Shown: positions 18,215-26,905 of the stretch, in pieces
Layout: each line of letters opens with the position of its first letter
Numbering within the stretch: position 1 is the stretch's first letter
Assembly (NCBI GenBank): GCA_965662885.1
Contig: CBFIJI010000001.1
Coordinates: forward strand, 62,001 to 126,000
DNA from: CBFIJI01 sp965662885
Lineage (GTDB): Bacteria; Bacteroidota; Bacteroidia; Flavobacteriales; Flavobacteriaceae
Length of the DNA: 64,000 bases
Reading direction: 5' to 3'
Notes under the pieces: model-generated
The model's database searches: none
The model's input: the letters and a program-made list of their open reading frames with translations, nothing else
Told to the model about the DNA's origin: nothing
Program-made: the position numbers and the translations under genes

Positions 18215-18907
18215 ATGCAAGAACAAAACATTATTACAATTGATCATATGAGCAAGAGCTATCCTGTTGCGGGAAAACCCTTTATGGCGCTCAAAGATAT
18301 CTCACTAAGCTTTCAAAAGGGAGAATTCTCTGGAATTGTAGGGCCTAGTGGATCGGGGAAAACGACCCTATTAAATATTATTGGTTCTTTAGATGCTCCC
18401 ACCGAAGGGAAGGCGATTGTTCTTGGAAATGACATTGCTTCTCTATCCCATAAAAAAGCTGCAGCTTTAAGAAACTTACATATTGGTTTTATTTTTCAAG
18501 TGTTTAATTTATTACCTGTTTATACCGTTTATGAAAATGTAGAATTTGCATTACTCCTTCAAAAATACACTGCTAGTGAACGGAAAAAAGCGGTAATGCA
18601 AGCCCTAGATTGGGTGGGATTGACCGATAAGGCTCATAAAAAACCCAGTAAACTTTCAGGGGGGGAGAGTCAACGTGTTGCCATTGCCAGAGCTATGGTC
18701 AAAAAGCCTCAGCTCCTTTTAGCAGATGAGCCAACAGCGAACCTAGATGCAGAGAATGCTCATGTCATATTGGCGACAATGAAAAAATTAAATAAAGAAT
18801 TAGGAACCACTTTTTTGTTTTCTACCCACGATGAAAAGGTAATGGGATATCTAAAGCGTATCATTCATTTAAGAGATGGTGTTGTTGAAAAAGACCTTCT
18901 AGTATAA
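18215..18907 (+). CDS. ABC transporter ATPase (LolD/MacB type)
   Basis: A 230-residue ATPase. Walker A GPSGSGKT at 43-50, Q-loop FIFQVFNLLP, signature LSGGES at 147-152, Walker B LLLADE at 166-171 and switch histidine in FSTHD near 205. Sequence and length fit the LolD/MacB/FtsE group, which powers mechanotransmission permeases rather than substrate channels. Two FtsX-type permease genes follow directly, so the complex is probably a heterodimeric permease with two ATPases in the inner membrane. Confidence 0.93.
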   Translation: MQEQNIITIDHMSKSYPVAGKPFMALKDISLSFQKGEFSGIVGPSGSGKTTLLNIIGSLDAPTEGKAIVLGNDIASLSHKKAAALRNLHIGFIFQVFNLLPVYTVYENVEFALLLQKYTASERKKAVMQALDWVGLTDKAHKKPSKLSGGESQRVAIARAMVKKPQLLLADEPTANLDAENAHVILATMKKLNKELGTTFLFSTHDEKVMGYLKRIIHLRDGVVEKDLLV

Positions 18908-18924
18908 TCTTTAAAAGTAGCCTT

Positions 18925-20079
18925 ATGAAACTCGCATTTAACCTTTCTTTTAAAAACCTATATGGCGCCGGTCTACGAACACTATTAAACGTACTGGTAC
19001 TGTCTTTTTCCTTTGTCATTATTATTCTGTTGAACAGTATCATGGACGGATGGAATGCACAAGCCAAACGCGATACCATTGCATGGGAATATGGTAACGG
19101 ACAATTGCGCTATAAAGACTATGATCCTGTAGATTCCTATTCTATTTTAGACGGTCATGGTGTAATTCCTTCCGCGGTAGAAGGACTTACTCCCGTACTT
19201 ATTCACCAAGCATCCATCTATCCTCAAGGGCGAATGATGGGTATTGTCTTAAAAGGGATTCCCACCGATCAATCGACCGTTGCACTTCCTACCTATAAAT
19301 TGGAAGAAAGTACTGCAGCATTTCCAGTAATCATTGGAAAGCGTTTTGCTGAATCTTCCAAACTCTCAGTTGGAGATCAAGTACTTATTCGCTGGCGAGA
19401 TCGCCATGGAACTTTTGATGCCAATGAGGTGACTGTGGCAGCAATTTTTGACTCCAATGTGCCGACTGTTGACGAAAGTCAACTATGGATGTCTTTAGAC
19501 ACACTTTGGGAAATGACTGATTTAACGAACGAAGCTACTTTTTTTATTGCGGATGATTCGTTCAAAAATGTTGCTTCCGAAGATTGGATATTTATAAGTC
19601 AAAAAGAATTACTCAGTGTTATTGAAGAACTTATTGCTACTAAAAAAGTGAGTGCTTCTATACTTTATATCCTCTTGTTAGCCATTGCCCTTTTAGCCAT
19701 ATTTGACACTCAAGTCCTTTCCATTTTTAGACGTCAAAAAGAAATAGGAACCTATATTGCATTAGGAATGACCCGATCAAGAGTAGTTGCTCTTTTCACC
19801 ATAGAGGGGAGTATGTACAGTATTTGTGCACTTATTTTAGCCAGTCTTTATGGAACACCATTCTTTATTTTTCTTTCTAAAACAGGTTTTGCTGTTGCTG
19901 AAGCGGATAAAGAAATAGGGCTAGCCATTTCCGATCGTATTTATCCAGTTTATGGAATTTCTTTGGTACTGAGTACCATAGCTTTGGTCATTATCAGCTC
20001 GACAATTGTCAGCTTTTTACCCGCTAGAAAAATAGCAAAAATCAATCCTGTACTTGCACTTAAAGGAAAACAACAATGA
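18925..20079 (+). CDS. ABC transporter permease, FtsX/LolC-like (first)
   Basis: A 384-residue protein. One membrane segment near the N-terminus (TLLNVLVLSFSFVIIILLNSI), a large periplasmic domain of about 200 residues, then three segments in the last 150 residues (SASILYILLLAIALLAIFD, a pair near 290-320, and IALVIISSTIVSFLPA). This is the four-segment FtsX/MacB layout. The conserved FRRQKEIGTYIALGMTRSRVVALF and the terminal RKIAKINPVLAL fit the family. Its stop overlaps the next start by four bases (ATGA). Confidence 0.88.
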   Translation: MKLAFNLSFKNLYGAGLRTLLNVLVLSFSFVIIILLNSIMDGWNAQAKRDTIAWEYGNGQLRYKDYDPVDSYSILDGHGVIPSAVEGLTPVLIHQASIYPQGRMMGIVLKGIPTDQSTVALPTYKLEESTAAFPVIIGKRFAESSKLSVGDQVLIRWRDRHGTFDANEVTVAAIFDSNVPTVDESQLWMSLDTLWEMTDLTNEATFFIADDSFKNVASEDWIFISQKELLSVIEELIATKKVSASILYILLLAIALLAIFDTQVLSIFRRQKEIGTYIALGMTRSRVVALFTIEGSMYSICALILASLYGTPFFIFLSKTGFAVAEADKEIGLAISDRIYPVYGISLVLSTIALVIISSTIVSFLPARKIAKINPVLALKGKQQ

Positions 20080-21350
20080 TTCGTTTCTTAATTAAAGGAA
20101 TCCTAAGAGATTCTAGTAAAAGTCTTATTCCAATTATGATCATCACCATTGGAGTGATGTTAACTATAATTACCACGGGTTATGTCACTGGAGCCTTGTC
20201 AGATATAGTAGATCAAAACGCTAAACTCGATACTGGCCACCTCAAGGTAATGACTGGACCTTATGCCGAAAATAAAGATCAAATCCCCAATGATCTGGCT
20301 TTATTAGATTTGTCAATTTTAATAGACTCCTTAAGTGTAAATTATCCACAAGTAGAATGGACACCGAGAATTAAGTTTGGGGGTATTATTGATGTTCCTG
20401 ACGCAAATGGAGAGACTAAAATCCAAGGCCCTGGTTTAGGAATCGCCTTGGCTTTGTTTTCCGAAAAAAGTAAAGAAAAGGAACGCTTAAGTTTAAATAA
20501 ATCCCTAAAAAGTGGAAGACTTCCAGAAAAAAAAGGAGAAATTCTTATGAGTAGTCTTTTTGCGGAAAAACTAAATTTAGAACCTGGTGATGAGATCACT
20601 TATTTTGGATCTTCGATGGAAGGGAGTATGGTGTTTCATCTTTTCACCCTAGTGGGTACTGTTCGTTTTGGTTCCCCTTCGATGGATAACGGTACCTTTA
20701 TTGTTGATATTTCCGATGCTCAACAAATTTTGGATATGGAAGATGGAACAGGCGAGTTATTAGGATATCTTCCGTATGATATTTATGACGATGTTGTAGC
20801 GACTGAAATTGCCAATGATTTTAATGACAAGTACACGAACAGTGAAGATGAATTTGCTCCTGTGATGTTCACGCTAAAACAACAAAATAATTTGGGTTCC
20901 ACACTAGAATATTCACAAACCATCATTTCCGTTTTTATCATTGTCTTTGTTTTTGCCATGTCTGTTGTTTTATGGAATACGGGCTTAATAGGTGGTTTAC
21001 GACGCTACAAGGAATTTGGAATTCGCTTGGCCTTGGGGGAGTCAAAAGGACGAGTTTATTCTCTCTTATTGGTAGAAGCTACAATCATCGGATTGATAGG
21101 TTCTTTATTGGGGACTGCATTGGGATTAGGGGGCACCTATTATCTTCAAGTTGTTGGGATTGATGTTTCCAAATACATGGAAAATGCAACCTTGATTATG
21201 CCTTCCACCATACGTGCTCGCGTAACCCCTGGCTTGTTTTTTCTTGGGTTTATCCCTGGTTTATTGTCCATGCTTTTCGGAACCATGCTTTCAGGACGAG
21301 GTATCTATAAACGGGAAACAGCACGCCTTTTTAACGATTTAGAAGTTTAA
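20076..21350 (+). CDS. ABC transporter permease, FtsX/LolC-like (second)
   Basis: A 424-residue protein with the same topology as its neighbour: an N-terminal segment (SLIPIMIITIGVMLTIITTGYV), a periplasmic domain of about 230 residues, and three C-terminal segments. GGLRRYKEFGIRLALGESKGRVYSLLLVEA is the FtsX signature. Translation is probably coupled to the first permease. The two differ enough in the periplasmic domain to be a true heterodimer, as in LolC/LolE. It is followed after 22 bases by the LolA-like gene. Confidence 0.88.
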   Translation: MIRFLIKGILRDSSKSLIPIMIITIGVMLTIITTGYVTGALSDIVDQNAKLDTGHLKVMTGPYAENKDQIPNDLALLDLSILIDSLSVNYPQVEWTPRIKFGGIIDVPDANGETKIQGPGLGIALALFSEKSKEKERLSLNKSLKSGRLPEKKGEILMSSLFAEKLNLEPGDEITYFGSSMEGSMVFHLFTLVGTVRFGSPSMDNGTFIVDISDAQQILDMEDGTGELLGYLPYDIYDDVVATEIANDFNDKYTNSEDEFAPVMFTLKQQNNLGSTLEYSQTIISVFIIVFVFAMSVVLWNTGLIGGLRRYKEFGIRLALGESKGRVYSLLLVEATIIGLIGSLLGTALGLGGTYYLQVVGIDVSKYMENATLIMPSTIRARVTPGLFFLGFIPGLLSMLFGTMLSGRGIYKRETARLFNDLEV

Positions 21351-21372
21351 AATTTTTGATAAAAACCATTAT

Positions 21373-22125
21373 ATGATGAAACGACACCTCCTGATTTGTT
21401 CCTTTTTTACACTTGTGATACTTCCTATTTTTTCACAACAAAAAGCACCTTCTGCAAATACTATTCTAGAAAAAGTAGATTATAATATGGTTTCAAAAAG
21501 CCAAATTGCCACTTCTGAAATGATCGTTTATGGCAAACGTAAAAGCCGAACAATTCGTTCAAAGGGCTATTCTATTGGACAGCAAAAAAACTTTACTGAA
21601 TACCTATATCCAGAACGGGAAAAGGGAACTAAAATGTTAAAATTGGAAAATCGTTTATGGATCTATTCCCCTTCAACAGATCGAATTATTCAACTTTCGG
21701 GGCACCTCCTAAGGCAATCTGTGATGGGTTCAGATCTTTCCTATGAAGACATGATGGAGGAACGAAAATTACGTGAAATTTATACGGCAACAGTGGTCGG
21801 TGAGGAAACAATTGATGAACGTGCTACTTGGAAAATGGAACTTATTGCAAAAGTGGAGGACGTCAGTTACTATAAGAGAACCCTTTGGGTTGATCAAGAA
21901 CGCTTTGTTCCTTTAAGAGAGGAATTGTACGCCAAAAGTGGGCAATTACTAAAAACGACTATCCTGAGCGGCATAAAAAAATTGGACGGACGTTGGTATC
22001 CCACTAAAATCAACTATAAAGATGTTCTTAAAGACGGAAAGGGAACAGATTTTATTATCACTTCAATTTCATTTAATCCATCAATACCAGAACGTATATT
22101 TTTAAAGGCATCACTTAAGGAATAA
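21373..22125 (+). CDS. Periplasmic LolA-like (lipoprotein-sorting fold) protein
   Basis: A 250-residue protein with a signal peptide (HLLICSFFTLVILPIFSQ) and a COG2834-type outer-membrane lipoprotein-sorting fold: SEMIVYGKRKSRTIRSKGYS, YLYPEREKGTKMLKLENRLWIYSPSTDRIIQLSG, GSDLSYEDMMEE, YKRTLWVDQERFVPLREELY. LolA-fold proteins shuttle lipids or lipoproteins across the periplasm. This type is often encoded beside FtsX-type permeases rather than being the housekeeping LolA. It closes the TetR operon and points to a hydrophobic cargo. Confidence 0.85.
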   Translation: MMKRHLLICSFFTLVILPIFSQQKAPSANTILEKVDYNMVSKSQIATSEMIVYGKRKSRTIRSKGYSIGQQKNFTEYLYPEREKGTKMLKLENRLWIYSPSTDRIIQLSGHLLRQSVMGSDLSYEDMMEERKLREIYTATVVGEETIDERATWKMELIAKVEDVSYYKRTLWVDQERFVPLREELYAKSGQLLKTTILSGIKKLDGRWYPTKINYKDVLKDGKGTDFIITSISFNPSIPERIFLKASLKE

Positions 22126-22147
22126 TGCGTTACTGTTAAGGGAATTA

Positions 22148-25100
22148 CTACCACCCACGAACCAAACTAAAGTGGCCTTTAAACTCTCTGCCATCTTCTA
22201 AATAGACCCGGAACCAATAATCGGTTGCAGGCATTGGATTGCCATTAAGTGTCCCATCCCAACCTTCACTTCTCGGGTCAATTTCACCAAGAAGTTTTCC
22301 AAAACGGTCAAGTAAATACACCTTACTTTTGGGCTGAAATTCAGCATTGAGTCCAAGGATTTTCCATCGGTCACCATACCCATCACCATTTGGGGTAAAG
22401 TATTTAGAATATCCTATGATTGGAAAATCAACTTGTGTGAGACCACAAAAGTTTTTATCACGAACAAACAAGGTGTGAACTCCCGGTTTTATTTGATCAA
22501 AGTAGGGTTCATCTTGGAAAGGACCAAAAGAATTATCAACAGAAAATTCGTAATCCCCCTCTCCTAAATTATCCGTATTGATTGTGATACTGTTGTTGTT
22601 GTCATTGGTTAAGTCTTGGGTACGTATATCAGCAACAGTAATTGTGGCTATATTGGAATTTTTCACTACAATTGATCGGGAGCGAGAACAGTTGGTCCCA
22701 TCGGTTTTGGTTGCGGTTACTAAATATTCACCTTCGTCCTTTGCAAATATTGTTGCGGTGTTTACTCCCAAGGGTTTTGTTTCTCCATTGGAATTGGTAT
22801 AGGTCCAACTATACGAGTAATTTCCATCTGTATTAAAAGCTCCAATATTTACAGGTCCAATGTTAAGACATAGAATTTTATCATCTTCCACTTCAAAAAC
22901 AGGTAAGGGGTTGACTACAAAATTAATATCGACACTTATCGTACAATTATTGTTTATAGGATTTTCAACGGCTGCACGAATCGTTTGTGTTTGCGTATTG
23001 AATGGGTTGGGGAGGGGACTGGAAAGTTCAACATCATTTTCATCAAAATAACGGACAATCATATTGGTTTGACCTCCCAAAAGAGTCGCTTCTATTGTAC
23101 TAGTATCAAACTCAGAAAACCCATCGGTATCATCACTACCATCATCGCAATTTGGCGGAATAGTAACGGGAAATATTTTTGGTGATTCATCAACAATTAA
23201 TTCTAAGGTAGTGGTATCATAACAGTTACCATCTAGGTTAATTACATCAGTCAATAAAGAAGCCAATTCAACATTGATGGTAAGGGTTTGAGATGGTGAC
23301 AAAAAGGGATTGGGTAAAGTATTCCCGATAAAAGTACCATCTTCCGCGTAGTAATAAGCAACGACTCCAGTTTGATCTTCAAACAATTGATTTTCAACAC
23401 CAGAAGTTACAAAGGGAAATTGACCATCTTGAGCGTCTTCGTCAACAAAACTGTTTCCGTCACATTGCCGAACCAATGAAACTTCATGCGCAATAGGTTT
23501 AGGTTCGACATAGAGGGTACCAACTTGTTTAAGTCCAATACATTCGACAGTCTCAATATCCGTATTTTGAATACTAGCCCAAATGGGTTGTTCCCATGGG
23601 ATGCTATTGGAGTAATCCAAAGATGTATCGATGGGGTTTGTATTGGTCAATGCATCTTCTTTACTTTCATATAAATTCAATGCTACATTTTGCGCACTAA
23701 ACTTTGGGTCAGAAGCAATCAGATCTTCAGCTATTGAGGTAAGGATATTCTTTTCAAAGCTTACTATTCCATCTTGTTGGTCCACGGGAGAGTCTTCGCA
23801 TAATGCAAAGCGTTTCATAAAACTGGGGTCAATAAGGCTGGCCCCCACTCTTAGGTTAAGTTGTACGTTACGTTCACAGTTTTCATTACTTATGACTTTG
23901 ATGAAAATGCTTTCTTCAAAGGCCTCATTAAAATAATTAACTGGGTCGAGAATTAAACTTGTTGGATCAAAAGTACTGTCTTTATAATATTCGAAGTTTT
24001 CATTTTGATGATTATCGGAAAACAATTCCTCCCAAAGGGTCAAGTTAAAGAGGGAGATCCCATCATTGGCTTCATCATCGTCACATTGTTCGTAACGGAT
24101 CAAGTCGCTCTTTAAAATAGGGAGGGGGGCAACGACTAATTCAAAAGATTTTTCAGCCCTAAAGCATTGCGTAAGGGTATTGAGCACTCGAATATAAATA
24201 GTTTCTCCATCCTTTTGGGTGTTTTGATGAGGGGAGCTTAAACCAATTTTTGTGATGTCGTTTGCATCTTCCGGACTTAGATGGTAGCTTACACTATATA
24301 TTGCTGGGTCTTGACCTCCAAGTATTGCAGCAGTTTGTGAAGTTAAATCAAAATTATTGATGAAGCCGTCAGTATCGGATCCAACGGAAGTATCATCACA
24401 GACAATTAATTCGCTAACATCTTCCACTTTAGGGAGCGGATGAATTATAATTTCAAAGCTACTGTCTGAAGAAAAACATCCAGTCACTGTATTTAAAACC
24501 CGAACAAAAATTGTTTGAGGTTCTCCATTTGGTCCAGGAATGTTGGTGTATGGCGAGCTCAGTCCTAGATTTGTTAAATTGTCTGCATCTGCCTGGGATA
24601 AGTGATAGGTAACTTCATGCTCTAGAGGGTCTAAGCTGGTTCCTAAAATTATTGCTGTTTGGGCTTCAAGGTCAATACTCTCAAGAATACCGTTAGTGTC
24701 ATCACCATCGGCAGCATCATCACATAATTCAATAGGATCTATTGTATTGATGACAGGAGGTTGGTTGACAATTAAAGTGAATTCTGCTCTACAAACAACT
24801 CCATTACTTTCTGATTCTAAAAAGTAAGTGGTTGTTTCAGTTGGGGTAACAGTTAGTTTACTTGATTTTTCAGGGAAATAAACCACCTCTGTTTGTGTCT
24901 GATCTGTATAAGCTCCCCATGAAATGTCTGTAGCTCCATTAAATTCAAATACGGGCCAAGAATTACCATTGGCAACGGAGTTATTGGTCATATCATTCCA
25001 CCGTTTATTTACAAAAAAGTCAAATTGACCGTAATCTTCATCTCCCGCTTCTCCATTCTGAGTTGGAAAATCGTTAGGTTCTCCTGTATTCCAATTGGCC

Positions 25101-25888
25101 AAATCTGCTGTTAAAGGTCGTCCGTCTAACCAATACCAGCCTTCATTTATCCTGTTATTGGGGTTTAATTCCGGGTATTGTTTTAATCCCAGCCAAAAGT
25201 GATATTCCGTATTCCCTGCATATCCTAAAGCCAGTAACCGATTGAATACCAAATCTTCTTCTCTTTTAGAATTGATAATATACATGGAGGCACTCGCTCC
25301 ATAACTTTGAATTAAATCATAAGCAGCAGTCCAGGTCATGGACTGTTCTTTTAAAAAATAGGCCGTATTCGTGGTATTATCTTCCAAAAATAAGGTGAGC
25401 TCAGGATGATCATTGATAAAATCTTGAGGTGTTTGAGGAATTCCGCTTACACTTATGGTCGCTGTTTCACCCAAACAAATTTCATTAATATCGGCGGTCA
25501 ATACAGGATTGGAAATAAAGGCTTTGGATTGTGTTCTCAAACTTTTTTCACCACTACTATCTGTAAATTCTGCAAAATAAATTTTAAGATCTACTAAAGC
25601 TGTGGAAGGGTCAATCGGAACCCCTCCCGTTTCTGCTTCATACCAATTCAATTCATGACCTAAAGGATTACCAAGAACTTGAAGATCTCCAATGGTTAAG
25701 GTGACGTTATCGTCAAAGCAAAAGTTTTGCACTGGATCGACTAAAGGCTTGTCGGGAATCACAATAGTTTCCGTTACACTGCCCTTATTTGCCTTTTCCA
25801 AACCATTTTTATAGGATGTTGTTTTTGTCGCTTTTATGGAAAAAACAACAACAAAGCTCAATACGAATGAATGAAATACAAAACGCAA
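22148..25888 (-). CDS. Large secreted protein with C-type lectin domain and T9SS type B C-terminal domain
   Basis: A 1246-residue protein with a TTG start at 25888; a stop lies just upstream in frame, and the frame opens into a signal peptide (MRFVFHSFVLSFVVVFSIKA). Residues about 175-315 are a C-type lectin-like domain with the calcium/mannose-type EPN motif at 270-272 and WND at 297-299. From about 380 on are Asp-rich repeats of roughly 100 residues, two of them close copies (ELCDD..DGDDTNG and LIVCDDT..GSDTDGFI). The last 85 residues (YFTPNGDGYGDRWKI to the terminal SLVRGW) form the gliding-motility-associated type B sorting domain. It is probably exported by the T9SS and stays at the cell surface or is released, binding a glycan. 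Convergent with the ABC operon, 22 bases apart. Confidence 0.9.
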   Translation of the reverse strand: MRFVFHSFVLSFVVVFSIKATKTTSYKNGLEKANKGSVTETIVIPDKPLVDPVQNFCFDDNVTLTIGDLQVLGNPLGHELNWYEAETGGVPIDPSTALVDLKIYFAEFTDSSGEKSLRTQSKAFISNPVLTADINEICLGETATISVSGIPQTPQDFINDHPELTLFLEDNTTNTAYFLKEQSMTWTAAYDLIQSYGASASMYIINSKREEDLVFNRLLALGYAGNTEYHFWLGLKQYPELNPNNRINEGWYWLDGRPLTADLANWNTGEPNDFPTQNGEAGDEDYGQFDFFVNKRWNDMTNNSVANGNSWPVFEFNGATDISWGAYTDQTQTEVVYFPEKSSKLTVTPTETTTYFLESESNGVVCRAEFTLIVNQPPVINTIDPIELCDDAADGDDTNGILESIDLEAQTAIILGTSLDPLEHEVTYHLSQADADNLTNLGLSSPYTNIPGPNGEPQTIFVRVLNTVTGCFSSDSSFEIIIHPLPKVEDVSELIVCDDTSVGSDTDGFINNFDLTSQTAAILGGQDPAIYSVSYHLSPEDANDITKIGLSSPHQNTQKDGETIYIRVLNTLTQCFRAEKSFELVVAPLPILKSDLIRYEQCDDDEANDGISLFNLTLWEELFSDNHQNENFEYYKDSTFDPTSLILDPVNYFNEAFEESIFIKVISNENCERNVQLNLRVGASLIDPSFMKRFALCEDSPVDQQDGIVSFEKNILTSIAEDLIASDPKFSAQNVALNLYESKEDALTNTNPIDTSLDYSNSIPWEQPIWASIQNTDIETVECIGLKQVGTLYVEPKPIAHEVSLVRQCDGNSFVDEDAQDGQFPFVTSGVENQLFEDQTGVVAYYYAEDGTFIGNTLPNPFLSPSQTLTINVELASLLTDVINLDGNCYDTTTLELIVDESPKIFPVTIPPNCDDGSDDTDGFSEFDTSTIEATLLGGQTNMIVRYFDENDVELSSPLPNPFNTQTQTIRAAVENPINNNCTISVDINFVVNPLPVFEVEDDKILCLNIGPVNIGAFNTDGNYSYSWTYTNSNGETKPLGVNTATIFAKDEGEYLVTATKTDGTNCSRSRSIVVKNSNIATITVADIRTQDLTNDNNNSITINTDNLGEGDYEFSVDNSFGPFQDEPYFDQIKPGVHTLFVRDKNFCGLTQVDFPIIGYSKYFTPNGDGYGDRWKILGLNAEFQPKSKVYLLDRFGKLLGEIDPRSEGWDGTLNGNPMPATDYWFRVYLEDGREFKGHFSLVRGW

Positions 25889-26020
25889 ACTCTAATATTA
25901 TAGTGAATAATAATTAAAGATATGAATTGCTCATCAATCTGTAAAAGTTTTCAAACTTCTAGGAGTAACTTTAACATTTTATAGGTACAATTGTGTTCAA
26001 CGCTAGTCAAAGAAATGGAT

Positions 26021-26893
26021 TTATTTGCATTCCAAGCTAGGATCACCCGCCCATAAAACAGTCCTTTCCATGATTTCCTTAAAGGTTGAATTTGTAAACG
26101 TTTTGGCTCCATGCCCTAAAGCAGAATAAAAAGCTTTTCCTCCTCCCGATAAACAACGATACCAAAGTACGGGATGATCATCACCCATTCCAAAATCTTT
26201 GTCAGAAGCTAAAAAAGGGATATTTCCGTTGGTTACCAGATTCGATTCATCCACCGTATATAATATCTTTGCAGCTTGATCTCTTGGATTGTCAAAAAAG
26301 ACATACCATTCCTCTTCTTGACTCCATGTTTGAGGTAGGGATTCACAATTTTTAAAATCATCACCGCATTCGCGAGTCATGGTCCCCACTTGCATTTGTG
26401 GGTTCATACTGTGATGAGAAAAATGGGCGCCAATCAGTTCTTCATAATACCAAGGCCAATGATGCGAGTCATCTCCAGCGCCATGAATCCCTAGAAAGTT
26501 TCCTCCACTGTTCATATATTCTTTAAAGTGATCCCGTTGAGTAGTATTTAATGTCCTTCCAGTGACATTATTCCAGATCACCACATCAAAAAAGGGGAGT
26601 TGCTCCGCATTGAAAACAGCTCCATTATCACTAATGACCAATTCCCAACCATTGTTATCTGCCAATTCTTGAAACATTTCTTTCCCAGACGCAATTCCCT
26701 CTTCATGAACAAAACCATTAGCTTTGGTATAGAGTAAAACTGTAAAAGCTTCTTTTTTTAAACTTAGTTTTGGGGGAGAACTATCATAAAAGGGAAAGCC
26801 ATATTTAACTTTATAAATGAGCAGTCCAAAGCTGATAAATAAGATTACAATAAGTGATCCAATTCCAATACCTATCCATTTTAAAAATTTCAT
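26021..26893 (-). CDS. ThuA-domain protein, membrane-anchored
   Basis: A 290-residue protein with an N-terminal membrane segment (WIGIGIGSLIVILFISFGLLIY), probably an anchor. Residues about 50-285 form a ThuA-like glutamine-amidotransferase-fold domain: VLLYTKANGFVHEEGIASGKEMFQELA, FDVVIWNNVTGRTLN, GGNFLGIHGAGDDSHHWPWYYELIGAHF and VLWYRCLSGGGKAFYSALGHGAKTF. ThuA-type proteins occur with sugar-utilisation genes, and their reaction is largely unknown. It starts 12 bases after the sulfatase stop, so the two are probably cotranscribed. Confidence 0.88.
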   Translation of the reverse strand: MKFLKWIGIGIGSLIVILFISFGLLIYKVKYGFPFYDSSPPKLSLKKEAFTVLLYTKANGFVHEEGIASGKEMFQELADNNGWELVISDNGAVFNAEQLPFFDVVIWNNVTGRTLNTTQRDHFKEYMNSGGNFLGIHGAGDDSHHWPWYYEELIGAHFSHHSMNPQMQVGTMTRECGDDFKNCESLPQTWSQEEEWYVFFDNPRDQAAKILYTVDESNLVTNGNIPFLASDKDFGMGDDHPVLWYRCLSGGGKAFYSALGHGAKTFTNSTFKEIMERTVLWAGDPSLECK

Positions 26894-26905
26894 CTTTTTT
26901 TATTT

